DNA of 64,000 nucleotides from Enterococcus mundtii. Lineage in GTDB: Bacteria > Bacillota > Bacilli > Lactobacillales > Enterococcaceae. The notes beneath the pieces are model-generated. The model was given only the letters and a program-made list of their open reading frames with translations, was not told the origin of the DNA and searched no databases. Below are positions 37,409 to 50,837 of this stretch, in pieces (the stretch's first letter is position 1; each line of letters begins with the position of its first letter). The stretch is from NCBI RefSeq assembly GCF_002813755.1, contig NZ_CP018061.1:2036001-2100000 (forward strand), given 5' to 3'. The position numbers and the translations under genes were made by a program.

Positions 37409-37642
37409 TTATAGGCTGACGAAAAGATTTCGACATAGCGCAATGATCTCTAAGAAAAAACTGCTCGCTGTATACCCTAAAAAAATTGAAAAAAGGACAA
37501 TTGCCATTCTAATTTGTGTCGTATGCATTGAACGAAAAAAAGCGTCAACGCGTAAAGAACGCAAAGACCAAAAGGCTAAGTAAATAAATGCCAAATGACT
37601 AACGATCCGAATGATTGCATCAATACCATATACTTGCATCAT
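37409..37642 (-). CDS. DUF1146 (YwzB-like) membrane protein
   Basis: A 77-residue protein with two membrane helices (about 12-30 and 45-70) joined by a basic loop, ending in FLEIIALCRNLFVSL. DUF1146 proteins lie between the ATP synthase operon and murA in most Bacillales and Lactobacillales, as here. The site AAAGGG lies 7 nt before the first of two ATG codons. Function unknown; the conserved position suggests an envelope role. Confidence 0.85.
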   Translation of the reverse strand: MMQVYGIDAIIRIVSHLAFIYLAFWSLRSLRVDAFFRSMHTTQIRMAIVLFSIFLGYTASSFFLEIIALCRNLFVSL

Positions 37643-37963
37643 TACGCCCTTTCTAACAAATGTTTTTGATAACTAACACACTGATGATACCATAAATTTT
37701 ATAAAAGTAGAAATTATTGGTTGTAAAAATGATAAATCTCTGTAATTTTCTTGACAAACTCTGAAAAATGGATGAAAAATATCATTTCTTTCCACTAAAA
37801 AAATAATTTTTATTCTGACATCGAATGAATATTAATGAAGAGACGCTTCGTTAACGGAAAAAATCTCAAACGTTTTAACATAGTATACTAAATCTGTGAC
37901 CGTATACGTTAAAGGGTACGCTTAGTTGAAGAATCTCATTTTAGCTTCACTTGGTTATTCTGA

Positions 37964-38023
37964 CAGAGGTTGTGACAGAAGCGATCAGCACTGAATTGTT
38001 GCTTCTGGAACACCGTTTATTCG
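37964..38023. repeat. Basic intergenic repeat, copy F (without palindrome)
   Basis: CAGAGGTTGTGACAGAAGCG at one end and GGAACACCGTTTATTCG at the other, 60 bp in all. Aligned to copy A, the ends match and the central 60-bp palindrome is missing. The rest of the gene-free stretch 37643-38175 holds AT-rich sequence with an AGTATACT palindrome and the atp terminator; I see no gene there. Confidence 0.7.
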
Positions 38024-38056
38024 ATGACCTACCGTATCATCACTGTTGACCGTTTA

Positions 38057-38123
38057 TAAAAAAAAGAGATCAGGAAACACACGTGGCTGCATTAGCACCC
38101 ATAAGTGTTTGTCCTGATCTCTT
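38057..38123 (-). terminator. Terminator of the ATP synthase operon
   Basis: On the minus strand AAGAGATCAGGAC-AAACAC pairs with GTGT-TTCCTGATCTCTT, followed by seven T, about 50 nt past the atpC stop codon. Confidence 0.85.
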
Positions 38124-38175
38124 CTTTTTGGAGTGGTTCTCCCTCCATAATTCAATTACTTGTTAATTATAGTAA

Positions 38176-38598
38176 TCACTTATGTTTTGATACATTGATA
38201 CGGTTCACTGCTCGGTGTAACGCAACAGTTGCCCGTTTCAGTTCATTCTTATCTTCTTTTTGTTTGGCTTCTTCGATTTGGCGTTCAGCACGTTGTTTTG
38301 CACGTTCTGCTCGAGTGACGTCGATATCTCGTTCACGTTCCGCACTATCTGCGACAATTGAAACTAAGTTATCGCGAACTTCCATGATGCCGCCGTTCAC
38401 AGCGATCCAGTCAACGTGTGTATCTGAATCTGTCCGCTTCACACGAACTTCATCGATTGTTAAAGGCACGATGATGGGTGCATGCTGTGGTAAAATACCA
38501 AGTTCGCCAGCAGTAGTTCGTGCAACAACGATTGCCGCATGGTGATCATAAACTAAACCATCGGGAGTAACCACATTTACAGTTAAATATTGATCCAT
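38176..38598 (-). CDS. atpC: F1 ATP synthase epsilon subunit
   Basis: A 140-residue protein. The N-terminal beta-sandwich (about 1-87, [19 protein letters not shown]) is followed by a two-helix C-terminal domain rich in Arg/Ala/Glu. It links the rotor to catalysis and can inhibit ATP hydrolysis. Last gene of the operon, 13 bp after atpD. Confidence 0.95.
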   Translation of the reverse strand: MDQYLTVNVVTPDGLVYDHHAAIVVARTTAGELGILPQHAPIIVPLTIDEVRVKRTDSDTHVDWIAVNGGIMEVRDNLVSIVADSAERERDIDVTRAERAKQRAERQIEEAKQKEDKNELKRATVALHRAVNRINVSKHK

Positions 38599-38611
38599 GG
38601 GGCACCCCTTT

Positions 38612-40943
<2,332 letters not shown>

Positions 40944-40956
40944 TCATCTCACCTCA

Positions 40957-42522
<1,566 letters not shown>

Positions 42523-42535
42523 CTACCTCTTTGTA

Positions 42536-43078
42536 CTATCTATTTAATTGATTACGCAATTTTTCCAACTGCGTCCGAATGCTTCCGTCGATCACTTGAT
42601 GATCTGCTTCTACAATTGCCCCACCAATGATCGTAGAATCAACTTGTTGCTTCAATTCGACCGTTTGATAGTTCATTGTTTTAGCGACATTTTCTTCAAG
42701 TCTAGTCAATTGTTCCGCTGAAAGTGGGACTGCTGTAGTCACACTTCCTAGTAACAAACCATTATTTTCATTGTAACGATGTTCATATTCGTCGATCATC
42801 AAAGGTAGATCGTTCATCCGATTGTACATGAACACGACTTCTAAAAAGTTTTTTACGATTCCTTGATAACCACTGACTAATTTGTCCATGATCAATCGCT
42901 TTTCATGCGGTTCCAACCGAACATCACTAAGGATACTCCCTAATTCAGGAACATCCGCATAGATTTTACGTAGACTAAGAAGTTCTTGGTAAATTTCTTC
43001 TGTATTATTTGAATCGATCGCCAGTTCAAATAATGCTTTTCCGTAACGTCTACCTACTGTATATTTATCTAGTTTCAT
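42536..43078 (-). CDS. atpH: F1 ATP synthase delta subunit
   Basis: A 180-residue peripheral-stalk subunit: helical N-terminal domain (VGRRYGKALFELA) and C-terminal segment with VDSTIIGGAIVEADHQVIDGSIRTQLEKL (seen in parts), as in the OSCP/delta family. It starts 14 nt inside the end of atpF, so the two are translationally coupled. Confidence 0.95.
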   Translation of the reverse strand: MKLDKYTVGRRYGKALFELAIDSNNTEEIYQELLSLRKIYADVPELGSILSDVRLEPHEKRLIMDKLVSGYQGIVKNFLEVVFMYNRMNDLPLMIDEYEHRYNENNGLLLGSVTTAVPLSAEQLTRLEENVAKTMNYQTVELKQQVDSTIIGGAIVEADHQVIDGSIRTQLEKLRNQLNR

Positions 43079-43589
43079 TTGACGAACCTAGACCTTCGAT
43101 ATATTGATTGATTAAAGATTCGTGCATTTCTGGAGATAATTCTTTATTCAAGATTTTTTCCGCGATTTGAAGAGAAAGTTCAGCTACATCGTCTTTCACT
43201 GAGTTCAATGCCGTATCACGTTCCATCGTGATATCCGATTGGGCTTTACTTTTTAGACGAGCAACTTCTTCTTGCGTCTCCTTCAAAATATTTTGGCGGC
43301 TTAATTCTCCACTTTCTTTCGCATGTTTGATGATATCCGCAGCATCAGAGCGAGAAGCCAACAATTGTTGCTCACGTTCTTGTTCTAATTTTGCTGATTT
43401 GATGCGAGATTGTTCTGCAGAATCTAAATCATTGGCGATCTTATCTTCACGTTTTTTCAAAATATCGCTGATCGGTCCCCACGCAAAGTGTTTTAATAGG
43501 ACCATTAATATCAAAAATGAGCCGCTGACAACGATGATATTACCTAACATCGGATTGCCAACTTCTGCAATTGCCAATTGATTCAGCAT
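43065..43589 (-). CDS. atpF: F0 ATP synthase subunit b
   Basis: A 174-residue stator subunit. One N-terminal membrane helix (about 17-35) is followed by a long charged coiled coil (KKREDKIANDLDSAEQSRIK). It connects F0 to delta and F1. It overlaps atpH. Confidence 0.95.
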   Translation of the reverse strand: MLNQLAIAEVGNPMLGNIIVVSGSFLILMVLLKHFAWGPISDILKKREDKIANDLDSAEQSRIKSAKLEQEREQQLLASRSDAADIIKHAKESGELSRQNILKETQEEVARLKSKAQSDITMERDTALNSVKDDVAELSLQIAEKILNKELSPEMHESLINQYIEGLGSSNETR

Positions 43590-43690
43590 AGGTTAGCCTT
43601 CCTTTCTCTGAGAATCCAGTTTTCTTAGATTGCGTATTTAATAAAATAATAGATAGCTTTTTTGACTATCGCGCAACCTGAGCATTTTTA

Positions 43691-43909
<219 letters not shown>

Positions 43910-43955
43910 TTACTTCCTCCTAAAATAGTTTAAATAGTAATTAAATCTAGTTGTT

Positions 43956-44675
43956 TTACTCTTCTACTTCGATTTTGTGACTCATATATACCATTGATAA
44001 AGTGACAAAGACAAATGCTTGGATGCTTCCGATAAATAATGAGAACGCGATCCAAACCATCTCTAACGGAATTGCTAAAGGCAATGAGAACCAGCCTAAA
44101 CTTGTCATCATTTTTGCGATTAAAGTTAGCAATACTTCTCCCGCATAAATATTCCCATAAAGACGTAAAGCAAGTGTTAACAAGTTTGTGAACTCTTCGA
44201 TCACCTTCATTGGAAACATAAAACTATAAGGTTTTAGGAACGAGTTGACAAAGTAACCTTTGAAACCGAGCTTCTTCACCCCGAATAGATGAGTAAGTGT
44301 GATCATAATAAATGCCAATGTTAAAGTTACAAACGGGTCTGCTGTCGGACTTTTCCAAAGTGTCGTTTCGCTAGGTAAGACGATTTTTGTAACTAAACCG
44401 ATATTGTTCGCAACAAAAACGAAGAGAAACAAGGTAAATGCCAATAAATGAAAATTATTCAATTCTTTTCTAGGCACATTATCTGTAACGATCCCTCGTG
44501 TAAAATCAATGACCCATTCAAGTGCATTTTGCTTTCCAGTTGGCTTCATCTTTAGATTTCTTGTAAAGAAGTAAACTAAAAAGAAAACGATCAAACAAGT
44601 TAACAACACCATCAAACAAACAGTCCCATCAAACCAAACCGGTCCAATGTGGAACGTTAGCGAGCGTTCATCCAA
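43956..44675 (-). CDS. atpB: F0 ATP synthase subunit a, with TTG start
   Basis: A 239-residue polytopic protein forming the proton half-channels. The key Arg is in TLALRLYGNIYAGE (about 172-185), and the C-terminal helix contains GSIQAFVFVTLSMVYMSH. The protein MDERSLTFHIGPVWFDG begins at TTG (44673-44675), 7 nt after GAGGTG. The only nearby ATG (44678-44680) is in another frame and encodes just seven codons (MDWMNAR) overlapping this start. First gene of the operon; no atpI was found upstream. Confidence 0.95.
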   Translation of the reverse strand: MDERSLTFHIGPVWFDGTVCLMVLLTCLIVFFLVYFFTRNLKMKPTGKQNALEWVIDFTRGIVTDNVPRKELNNFHLLAFTLFLFVFVANNIGLVTKIVLPSETTLWKSPTADPFVTLTLAFIMITLTHLFGVKKLGFKGYFVNSFLKPYSFMFPMKVIEEFTNLLTLALRLYGNIYAGEVLLTLIAKMMTSLGWFSLPLAIPLEMVWIAFSLFIGSIQAFVFVTLSMVYMSHKIEVEE

Positions 44676-44756
44676 TCCATTTCACCTCTTTTCCCCGAAT
44701 TTCACATAAAATCAATTTCATGTGTGTATCTGGTTTTTCTTTATCGGTTTCTAACC

Positions 44757-44792
44757 AAACGGTATCATACCACCACGAAATAGAAATTTCAA
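44757..44792 (-). promoter_or_regulatory. Promoter of the ATP synthase operon
   Basis: TTGAAA (44787-44792), a 17-bp spacer and TATGAT (44764-44769) on the minus strand, with TGG before the -10 giving an extended -10. The predicted leader to atpB is about 80 nt. The remaining gene-free sequence 44793-44976 shows nothing else I can support. Confidence 0.8.
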
Positions 44793-44976
44793 AGGATTTT
44801 CATGAAAATTAGACACTTTTTTATTTCAGTCTAAAAATCAGCAAAAACATGGATGATATGATGCCTGGAAACTCAGAAAAAACCTGTGATAATCATGTTT
44901 CATCAGATTAAATGCTAACAAATTTTATCATTAAGTAAATCTAAAAGCACCGAATATGCGAAAAAGGATAATGAAA

Positions 44977-45441
44977 TTATCTAGAGAAATTTTTTAATGT
45001 ACGATCAATTTGTCGATCCACATCTTTTCGCTTCAGATCTTCTCGCTTATCATACGATTTTTTCCCTTTGGCCAATCCGATCAAGACTTTCGCATAGCCA
45101 TTTCGGATATAGACTTTCAAAGGAACAATCGTGATTCCGGTATTTTTTGTTTCATTCAATAAACGCGCAATTTGCTTTTTATGCAATAACAACTTTCTAG
45201 TTCTTAGTGGATCATGATTAAAGATATTCCCTTGTTCATAAGGGCTGACATGGACATTATGCAAAAAAGCTTCGCCGTTTCTCACACGAACAAATCCATC
45301 TTTTAAGTTGATACGACTATTGCGAATAGATTTGATCTCTGTACCTTGTAAAACCATTCCTGCTTCCATTGTGTCGATGATCGAATAATCATGGCGAGCT
45401 TTTTTATTTTGCGCAATCAGTTTTCCCTCGCCTTTTGGCAT
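44977..45441 (-). CDS. smpB: tmRNA-binding protein SmpB
   Basis: A 154-residue basic protein that delivers tmRNA to stalled ribosomes. Typical motifs are [29 protein letters not shown] and the C-terminal [20 protein letters not shown] chose the start at 45441 (MPKGEGK) because GGGGG lies 8 nt upstream. It follows rnr by 33 bp; RNase R and SmpB act together in trans-translation. Confidence 0.97.
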   Translation of the reverse strand: MPKGEGKLIAQNKKARHDYSIIDTMEAGMVLQGTEIKSIRNSRINLKDGFVRVRNGEAFLHNVHVSPYEQGNIFNHDPLRTRKLLLHKKQIARLLNETKNTGITIVPLKVYIRNGYAKVLIGLAKGKKSYDKREDLKRKDVDRQIDRTLKNFSR

Positions 45442-45474
45442 TGGACATTCCCCCAATTCATTTCCATTTTTTAT

Positions 45475-47838
45475 TTATTTTTTCTTTTTCTTCTTGGTGA
45501 CGCCTTTGTAAAAAGGTTTTTTCCCTTTTTTCCCATTTTCTTTTTTTGGACCATATTTACTATCGGCTTTTTTCGGACGTTTTTTCTTGTCCGTTTGCCG
45601 TCCATTTGAATGTTTTGAAGAACCTCTATTTGCTTCTTTTCTTCTTCCTTTTGGCGCTTCCAGCGGTGCCAATTCCTCTGCGGAGACTAATTCGAAATCA
45701 ACTGCTCGCTCAGTAGGATCAGCCTTGACTACTTTCACTCGTACTTTTTGTCCGATCTTGAATGTTAATCCTGTCCGCTCACCAACGAGCGCTAGATGGT
45801 TTTCAATGTAGTGGAAGTAATCTTGTTTCAATTCATTGATATGGATCAAACCTTCTACTGTATTTGGCAGTTCGATGAATAACCCGAATTTCACCACAGA
45901 GCTGATGATCCCATCAAATTCTTCTCCCACTTTATCCATCATAAACTCGGCTTTCTTCATTGAGTCCACTTCACGTTCTGTTTCAACTGCACGTCGCTCC
46001 ATTTTCGAGCTATGATCGGCAATATCAGGCAGTGCATTTTCCCAATGCGTCTGATTGCTTTCACTTGGATCTTGACCATATGAACGAATTAAACGATGCA
46101 CGATCAAGTCTGGATAACGACGGATCGGTGACGTGAAATGTGTATAGTACTCTGCTGCTAATCCGTAATGGCCAAAATTATCCTCAGAATAACGCGCTTG
46201 TTGCATACTTCTTAACAACATGGTATTGATCACTGCTGACTCCGGTTTTTCTTCAACATCTTCGATCACTTTTTGTAAGTCCTTAGGTGTGATCGTGCCC
46301 TTCGTTCCTTTGACTAAAATCCCTAAAGCAGATGCAAAATCAAAGAAGCGTTGCATTTTCTCTTCTTTTGGTTGCTCATGGATACGATAAATAAAAGGGA
46401 AATTCGCACGTGAATAATGTTCTGCCACCGTTTCATTGGCTGCCAACATAAAGGATTCGATCAAACGTTCTCCTACACCACGACTCCGCAAGAGGATATC
46501 TTGAGGGTGACCTTCTGGATCAACCATGATTTTGGCTTCACGATCTTCAAAAGAGATTGCACCACGACGAATACGCATCGTCTCTAAGATCTCATGCAAC
46601 TCACCCATCGCTTGAAACATAGGAACCAATGAGTCATAGCGAGCCATAGTTTCTTCATCTTGCTCTTCTAAGATCTGATTGACTGCTGTGTAAGTCATTC
46701 GCTCTGTTGTTTGGATCACACTTGGAAAAATCTCATGAGAAATGATTTTCCCTGTTGGGTCGATCTCCATTTCACAACTCATTGTTAACCGCGGAACTTT
46801 AGGATTCAACGAACAAATCCCATTTGATAAACGTTGCGGGATCATCGGAATCACACGATCAGTCAAATACACACTTGTTCCCCGCTCATAGGCTTCACGA
46901 TCTAATTGGCTACCTTCTGTCACATAGTATGAAACATCGGCAATGTGGACGCCTAAAAAGTAATTTCCATTATCTAACTTTCTAACTGTGACTGCATCAT
47001 CTAAATCTTTGGCATCTTCGCCATCGATCGTCACGATCAACTGGTCACGTAGATCCCTGCGACCAATCAAATCTTTGTCGCTGATACTATCCGGTACAGC
47101 ATCTGCTTCGCTTAATACATCATCCGGAAACTTGGTCGGTATCCCATTGGCTACGACAATCGATAAAATATCCATGCCAGGATCATTCTTATGACCAATG
47201 ACTTGTTTGATGATTCCTTCTAAACTCGTTGCATAGCTTTTTTCTGGATAATGGGTCAACTCGATCAACACGATACTTCCGTCTACTGGACGAACGCCTT
47301 CTGCTGCGGCGTACACTTTGAATTGATTCATTTTTTTATCTTTTGGAATGACTACTCCATAAAGATCCGTTTCTGCCATTTCATCTTCTGTATAGGCGAT
47401 GAACTCTCCGGCAATTTGTGTGGTTGCGCGTTGACGAATCTCAACGACCTTTCCTTCGGCTCCACGATCCGAAAAGGCATCCGCCGTTTTGACGATATCG
47501 ATTGCAACAGTATCCCCGTCCATCGCATAGCCAGTCGCTTCTTTGGGGATATACACATCATCTTCTTCAGGATCGATTGTGACAAACCCAAATCCTCGCT
47601 CATTTGCGCGGAACGTTCCTTCAATCAAAATGGGTTGAAGTGGCAGTTTGATTTTTCCTTTTTTGGTAAATACGATACTTTGTTCTCTTTCCATCTGTGC
47701 GATAGTTTGCACTAGTAATTTAAAATCTTCGCTTTTTTGAAAGCCAAGACCTTCAGCGATTTCTTCCATCGAAAAACTTTTCTTACGACTGCTTTCAATA
47801 AAAAAAATGATTTTTTCTTTTAATGTTTCTTTTGTCAT
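45475..47838 (-). CDS. rnr: Ribonuclease R
   Basis: A 787-residue 3'-5' exoribonuclease. Order: N-terminal winged helix, cold-shock domains, RNB catalytic domain with the Asp cluster in TIDGEDAKDLDDAVTV, and an S1 domain (about 640-720, FDGIISSVVKFGLFIEL in parts). The tail is very rich in Lys (PKKENGKKGKKPFYKG). It degrades structured RNA and takes part in trans-translation with SmpB, encoded just downstream. Full length. Confidence 0.97.
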   Translation of the reverse strand: MTKETLKEKIIFFIESSRKKSFSMEEIAEGLGFQKSEDFKLLVQTIAQMEREQSIVFTKKGKIKLPLQPILIEGTFRANERGFGFVTIDPEEDDVYIPKEATGYAMDGDTVAIDIVKTADAFSDRGAEGKVVEIRQRATTQIAGEFIAYTEDEMAETDLYGVVIPKDKKMNQFKVYAAAEGVRPVDGSIVLIELTHYPEKSYATSLEGIIKQVIGHKNDPGMDILSIVVANGIPTKFPDDVLSEADAVPDSISDKDLIGRRDLRDQLIVTIDGEDAKDLDDAVTVRKLDNGNYFLGVHIADVSYYVTEGSQLDREAYERGTSVYLTDRVIPMIPQRLSNGICSLNPKVPRLTMSCEMEIDPTGKIISHEIFPSVIQTTERMTYTAVNQILEEQDEETMARYDSLVPMFQAMGELHEILETMRIRRGAISFEDREAKIMVDPEGHPQDILLRSRGVGERLIESFMLAANETVAEHYSRANFPFIYRIHEQPKEEKMQRFFDFASALGILVKGTKGTITPKDLQKVIEDVEEKPESAVINTMLLRSMQQARYSEDNFGHYGLAAEYYTHFTSPIRRYPDLIVHRLIRSYGQDPSESNQTHWENALPDIADHSSKMERRAVETEREVDSMKKAEFMMDKVGEEFDGIISSVVKFGLFIELPNTVEGLIHINELKQDYFHYIENHLALVGERTGLTFKIGQKVRVKVVKADPTERAVDFELVSAEELAPLEAPKGRRKEANRGSSKHSNGRQTDKKKRPKKADSKYGPKKENGKKGKKPFYKGVTKKKKKK

Positions 47839-47840
47839 TA

Positions 47841-48587
47841 TTATTCCTCATTCCAAGGTAAGTTCTCTAGAAAATCCAATACATCCTTTTCAAACACTTT
47901 TCTTGCTATTCCTACTGTGATCACATGCTTACTTTCTGGATACCAGTGTAAGGAAATGTCAGTATGCGCAAGTTTTTTTGCTGTCTCGTAGACACCATAA
48001 GGATCAATCATTTCATCTTGACCCGCTTGAGCCATGAATACTGGTTTTTGGATATCTGATAACTTACTTTCTGTTATTGCTGCTTGTTCTTGAATATCTG
48101 TTAATTGTTGCTGTACTCGTGGCCGAAAGCTTTCGACTTGTTGTTCGATCATCGACTCCGATTCACCGGCAATTTTCAAGATCTGGCGTACATAATTCTC
48201 AAAATTCTCCGGCACATGATTTTCTACTGGAGAAATTGGCGAACAAAAAAATCCGCCTCCTATCATCGGAAATTCTGATAATGCTCGGACTGCAAAAATC
48301 CCGCCCATCGATAATCCTAATACGGCGATGTCAGAAAATCCCTCATCGTAGAGAAACTGGATCGCTTGTTTCGTATCTTGCCACCACGTCTCAGCGTCCT
48401 GTTCTAAGATCTCATTTGGAGCAAGCGTGCCATGTCCTGTAAACATTGGGGCATAGACCGAATAGTTTGATTTCTCTAAAAAACGGGCTAACATCCGTAC
48501 ATCATTTGGACTACCTGAATACGCATGCAGTAAGAGGATTGCACGCTTCCCATGTTTTTCATAAATAGGTTGTGGTAGACTTTTCAT
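47841..48587 (-). CDS. Carboxylesterase (Est30-like alpha/beta hydrolase)
   Basis: A 248-residue enzyme. The nucleophile Ser is in VLGLSMGGIFA (about residue 93), the oxyanion region is LLHAYSGSPNDVR, and probable Asp and His are in QAGQDEMIDP and SKHVITVG. This matches the Est30/YvaK-type carboxylesterases located beside secG and rnr in Firmicutes. The start at 48587 follows GAGGTG; a GTG three codons earlier is an option. It lies 3 bp before rnr and is co-transcribed with it. The natural substrate is unknown. Confidence 0.9.
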   Translation of the reverse strand: MKSLPQPIYEKHGKRAILLLHAYSGSPNDVRMLARFLEKSNYSVYAPMFTGHGTLAPNEILEQDAETWWQDTKQAIQFLYDEGFSDIAVLGLSMGGIFAVRALSEFPMIGGGFFCSPISPVENHVPENFENYVRQILKIAGESESMIEQQVESFRPRVQQQLTDIQEQAAITESKLSDIQKPVFMAQAGQDEMIDPYGVYETAKKLAHTDISLHWYPESKHVITVGIARKVFEKDVLDFLENLPWNEE

Positions 48588-48662
48588 TTTATTCACCTCA
48601 TTAGCCTTATTTTACCATAGTTAGCAAATACCTTCTTATATAACGGTTCTTTTTCTATTCAA

Positions 48663-48699
48663 CAAAAAAGGTCTGGGAGCATTTCGTTTCCCAGACCTT
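48663..48699 (-). terminator. Terminator between secG and the esterase gene
   Basis: AAGGTCTGGGA and TCCCAGACCTT form a perfect 11-bp stem followed on the minus strand by TTTT. It suggests that secG is a separate transcript or that expression drops before the esterase-rnr-smpB unit. Confidence 0.75.
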
Positions 48700-48789
48700 C
48701 TATTTTTTTGAACAATCGATGAACCATCCGTGTATCCTCAAAATCTAAATGAAGCAAATGATCACTTCTGATCATTGGTTTCGAACGAT

Positions 48790-49026
48790 TTATTTAGAAG
48801 ATAAAAATGCAAGTACGAATAACAGAATCATCCATACAGCGCCCATAACAGCTGTCGAGCGTTGCATTACTGCTTCAAATCCACGTGCTTTTTGCTTTCC
48901 GAATAATTGATCTGCGCCACCTGTAAATGCACTTGCTGCACTATTTTGTTTGCTTGGTTGCATCATGATCGCAATGACCATCATAATCGAGATGACAATG
49001 ACGATCCCTAAAATAATATTATACAT
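48790..49026 (-). CDS. secG: Preprotein translocase subunit SecG
   Basis: A 78-residue protein with two membrane helices (about 3-20 and 56-75) separated by the conserved loop PSKQNSAASAFTGGADQLFG. It assists SecA-driven translocation through SecYE. The start at 49026 (MYNIILG) has AAAGGAGG; the longer upstream frame is not supported. Confidence 0.95.
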   Translation of the reverse strand: MYNIILGIVIVISIMMVIAIMMQPSKQNSAASAFTGGADQLFGKQKARGFEAVMQRSTAVMGAVWMILLFVLAFLSSK

Positions 49027-49226
49027 CAAACAGCCTCCTTTCTCAAAATATCGTCCTTCTAACTTTATCACATAACACGTCTTGTGACAACAGTGTTTCA
49101 TAAGATGGCCGATGTTTTAAAGAACATTTCTTGGCTTTTTCACATCGATTTTTTTGCAGGTTCTGTGACAAACGATACCCCTGTATCCTCGTCTAAAATC
49201 AATGCTTATTTGATAACCATTGGCGC

Positions 49227-49505
49227 TTATTTACGCCAAACATCATGATATTCAGCTTTTCTCTCAAACTCCGCTTTTGCGTAGGGACATAACGGAATCA
49301 CTTTTCTGCCAGTACGTCTGGCTACTTCCACTCCTGTAGCAACCAATTTTTCTGCTAATTTCTGTCCACGAAATGCAGGATCAACAAATGTATGATCAAT
49401 GATCATAATATCAGGACCAGCATCCGACCACGTCATTTCTCCTATTTCGTTTTGTTCATCGTCCAATAACACTAAGCGATTCTTTTCTTCTTTGATTTCC
49501 ATCAT
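49227..49505 (-). CDS. Small GNAT-type N-acetyltransferase (YjdJ-like)
   Basis: A 92-residue single-domain acetyltransferase: MTWSDAGPDIMIIDHTFVDP, the acetyl-CoA motif RGQKLAEKLVATGV and PLCPYAKAEFERKAEY. This is the short GNAT class often called YjdJ or GCN5-related. Two ATG codons in tandem open the frame. The stop codon lies inside a GGCG-TTATTTA-CGCC hairpin-like sequence that faintly resembles the palindromic repeat family. Substrate unknown. Confidence 0.85.
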   Translation of the reverse strand: MMEIKEEKNRLVLLDDEQNEIGEMTWSDAGPDIMIIDHTFVDPAFRGQKLAEKLVATGVEVARRTGRKVIPLCPYAKAEFERKAEYHDVWRK

Positions 49506-49592
49506 TTCACTCTCCCAACCCTAAAATAACGAACAGTTTCTTTATTCAATTTGATTTTACCAGTCCTATTTTTTTCAAACAATCATTTGTAC

Positions 49593-50564
49593 TTATAGAC
49601 CCACTCTTTGCTTAATGAATGAAAAAATCACTGTCCAGTAGGTCTCTGGATCTTTACTTACTGCTTCTAAATGTTCTGCTCCAGGCACTAGCAGTAAAGC
49701 TTTATCTCCTGCCGTGGCATTTTGGATCGTATAAGCTGCTTCCATCGGGACAAAATGATCATGTTCACCATGGATGATCAGAACGGGTAAATGATTGCTC
49801 CCTAACTGTCTCGTTGCTGATGCCTGTTTCAAAGAATAACCTGCATATTTTTGCGCGTAACGATTCGCATGTCGCATAATGATTTTTTTTGGAAAAACCG
49901 TCAATTTGCTTAACATATAACGAAATTCTGAATAAACGGATACAAAGCCGCTATCAAGAATCAATCCTTTGACAGCACTCGGCAACTTCTCTCCACTAGC
50001 CATCATGATCGTAGAAGCACCCATTGAGCCTCCATGTAAGATGATCTTAGCCTCTGGCTCTCGTTGCAAGATCTCATTGATCCAGAGTATCAAATCTAAC
50101 CGATCCAACCACCCCATCCCAATGATCTCCCCTTCACTTTCTCCATGAGCACGCAAATCAGGGATCAAGACATTGAAGCCTTTTTCTGCATACTTTTTCC
50201 CGATATAAGACATGTCTTTTTTCCCTGTGCTGCGATAGTCATGGACACAGACTACCCATTTACCTTTGTTCGAATAAGTAGAGAACATTCTACCCTTCAA
50301 TTTTAACCCCTCTTGACTTTTGGTCGTTATGGGTTCTCCTTGTTGCCAAAAATCTTCTGCTAGATCTTCTAAACGTTGGCGTTGTTCTTCGACTGTCGTC
50401 AAAGAGGCAGGGTCCATGAGTTGATGGCCTGTTTCTTCATACCAAGCATAACCACGTTGTAATCCAGTTTTGATCAACTTCTTTGCGTACAGATAAGCAA
50501 TAAAATGATAACTACCGATCATTAATAACATAATTAATAAACTATAAAAAACAATCACTTGCAT
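49593..50564 (-). CDS. Membrane-anchored alpha/beta hydrolase
   Basis: A 323-residue protein with one N-terminal membrane helix (about 3-25), so the enzyme part is probably outside. The nucleophile Ser is in HGGSMGAST (about residue 182), with Asp in VLIIHGEHDHFVP and His in PGAEHLEA. It fits the DUF1749/YqkD-like BAAT-type hydrolases of Firmicutes. I chose ATG at 50564 (MQVIVFYS); its site, GTGGG, is weak, and the longer frame would start with TTG. Substrate unknown. Confidence 0.85.
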   Translation of the reverse strand: MQVIVFYSLLIMLLMIGSYHFIAYLYAKKLIKTGLQRGYAWYEETGHQLMDPASLTTVEEQRQRLEDLAEDFWQQGEPITTKSQEGLKLKGRMFSTYSNKGKWVVCVHDYRSTGKKDMSYIGKKYAEKGFNVLIPDLRAHGESEGEIIGMGWLDRLDLILWINEILQREPEAKIILHGGSMGASTIMMASGEKLPSAVKGLILDSGFVSVYSEFRYMLSKLTVFPKKIIMRHANRYAQKYAGYSLKQASATRQLGSNHLPVLIIHGEHDHFVPMEAAYTIQNATAGDKALLLVPGAEHLEAVSKDPETYWTVIFSFIKQRVGL

Positions 50565-50789
50565 CCCACACTTTCTACTTGGTGATTGAAACAAAAATTC
50601 AAGTATGCTAAATGGTGCTCTATCTTTCTCCTACGTATTTCAACGTTCATTTCTATTGTACCACGTTCTATCAAAGAGACAGACAGTGAACCATTGATCT
50701 GCTGTAATTTTAAAGACCTTATTCCTTACAAACGATCTTTTTTTCCTACTTCTAACACTCATAAGAGATAATGAATTGTTTGCATAACA

Positions 50790-50818
50790 TTTACATTCTT
50801 CATAAAAATAAGTATACT
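50790..50818 (+). promoter_or_regulatory. Promoter of the riboswitch-nucleoside hydrolase operon
   Basis: TTTACA (50790-50795), 17-bp spacer, TATACT (50813-50818). The transcript should start near 50825 and carry a leader of about 93 nt with the riboswitch. Confidence 0.75.
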
Positions 50819-50837
50819 AATGCCGTGCATTGGAATC

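Noticed and set aside
37860..37930. Promoter around AGTATACT upstream of murA/atp
   Set aside because: The hexamer is palindromic, but no matching -35 at proper spacing was found on either strand.
49141..49245. Further copy of the dispersed palindrome family
   Set aside because: Only short fragments (GGCGCTTATTTA, AGGTTCTGTGACA) match; too degenerate to call.
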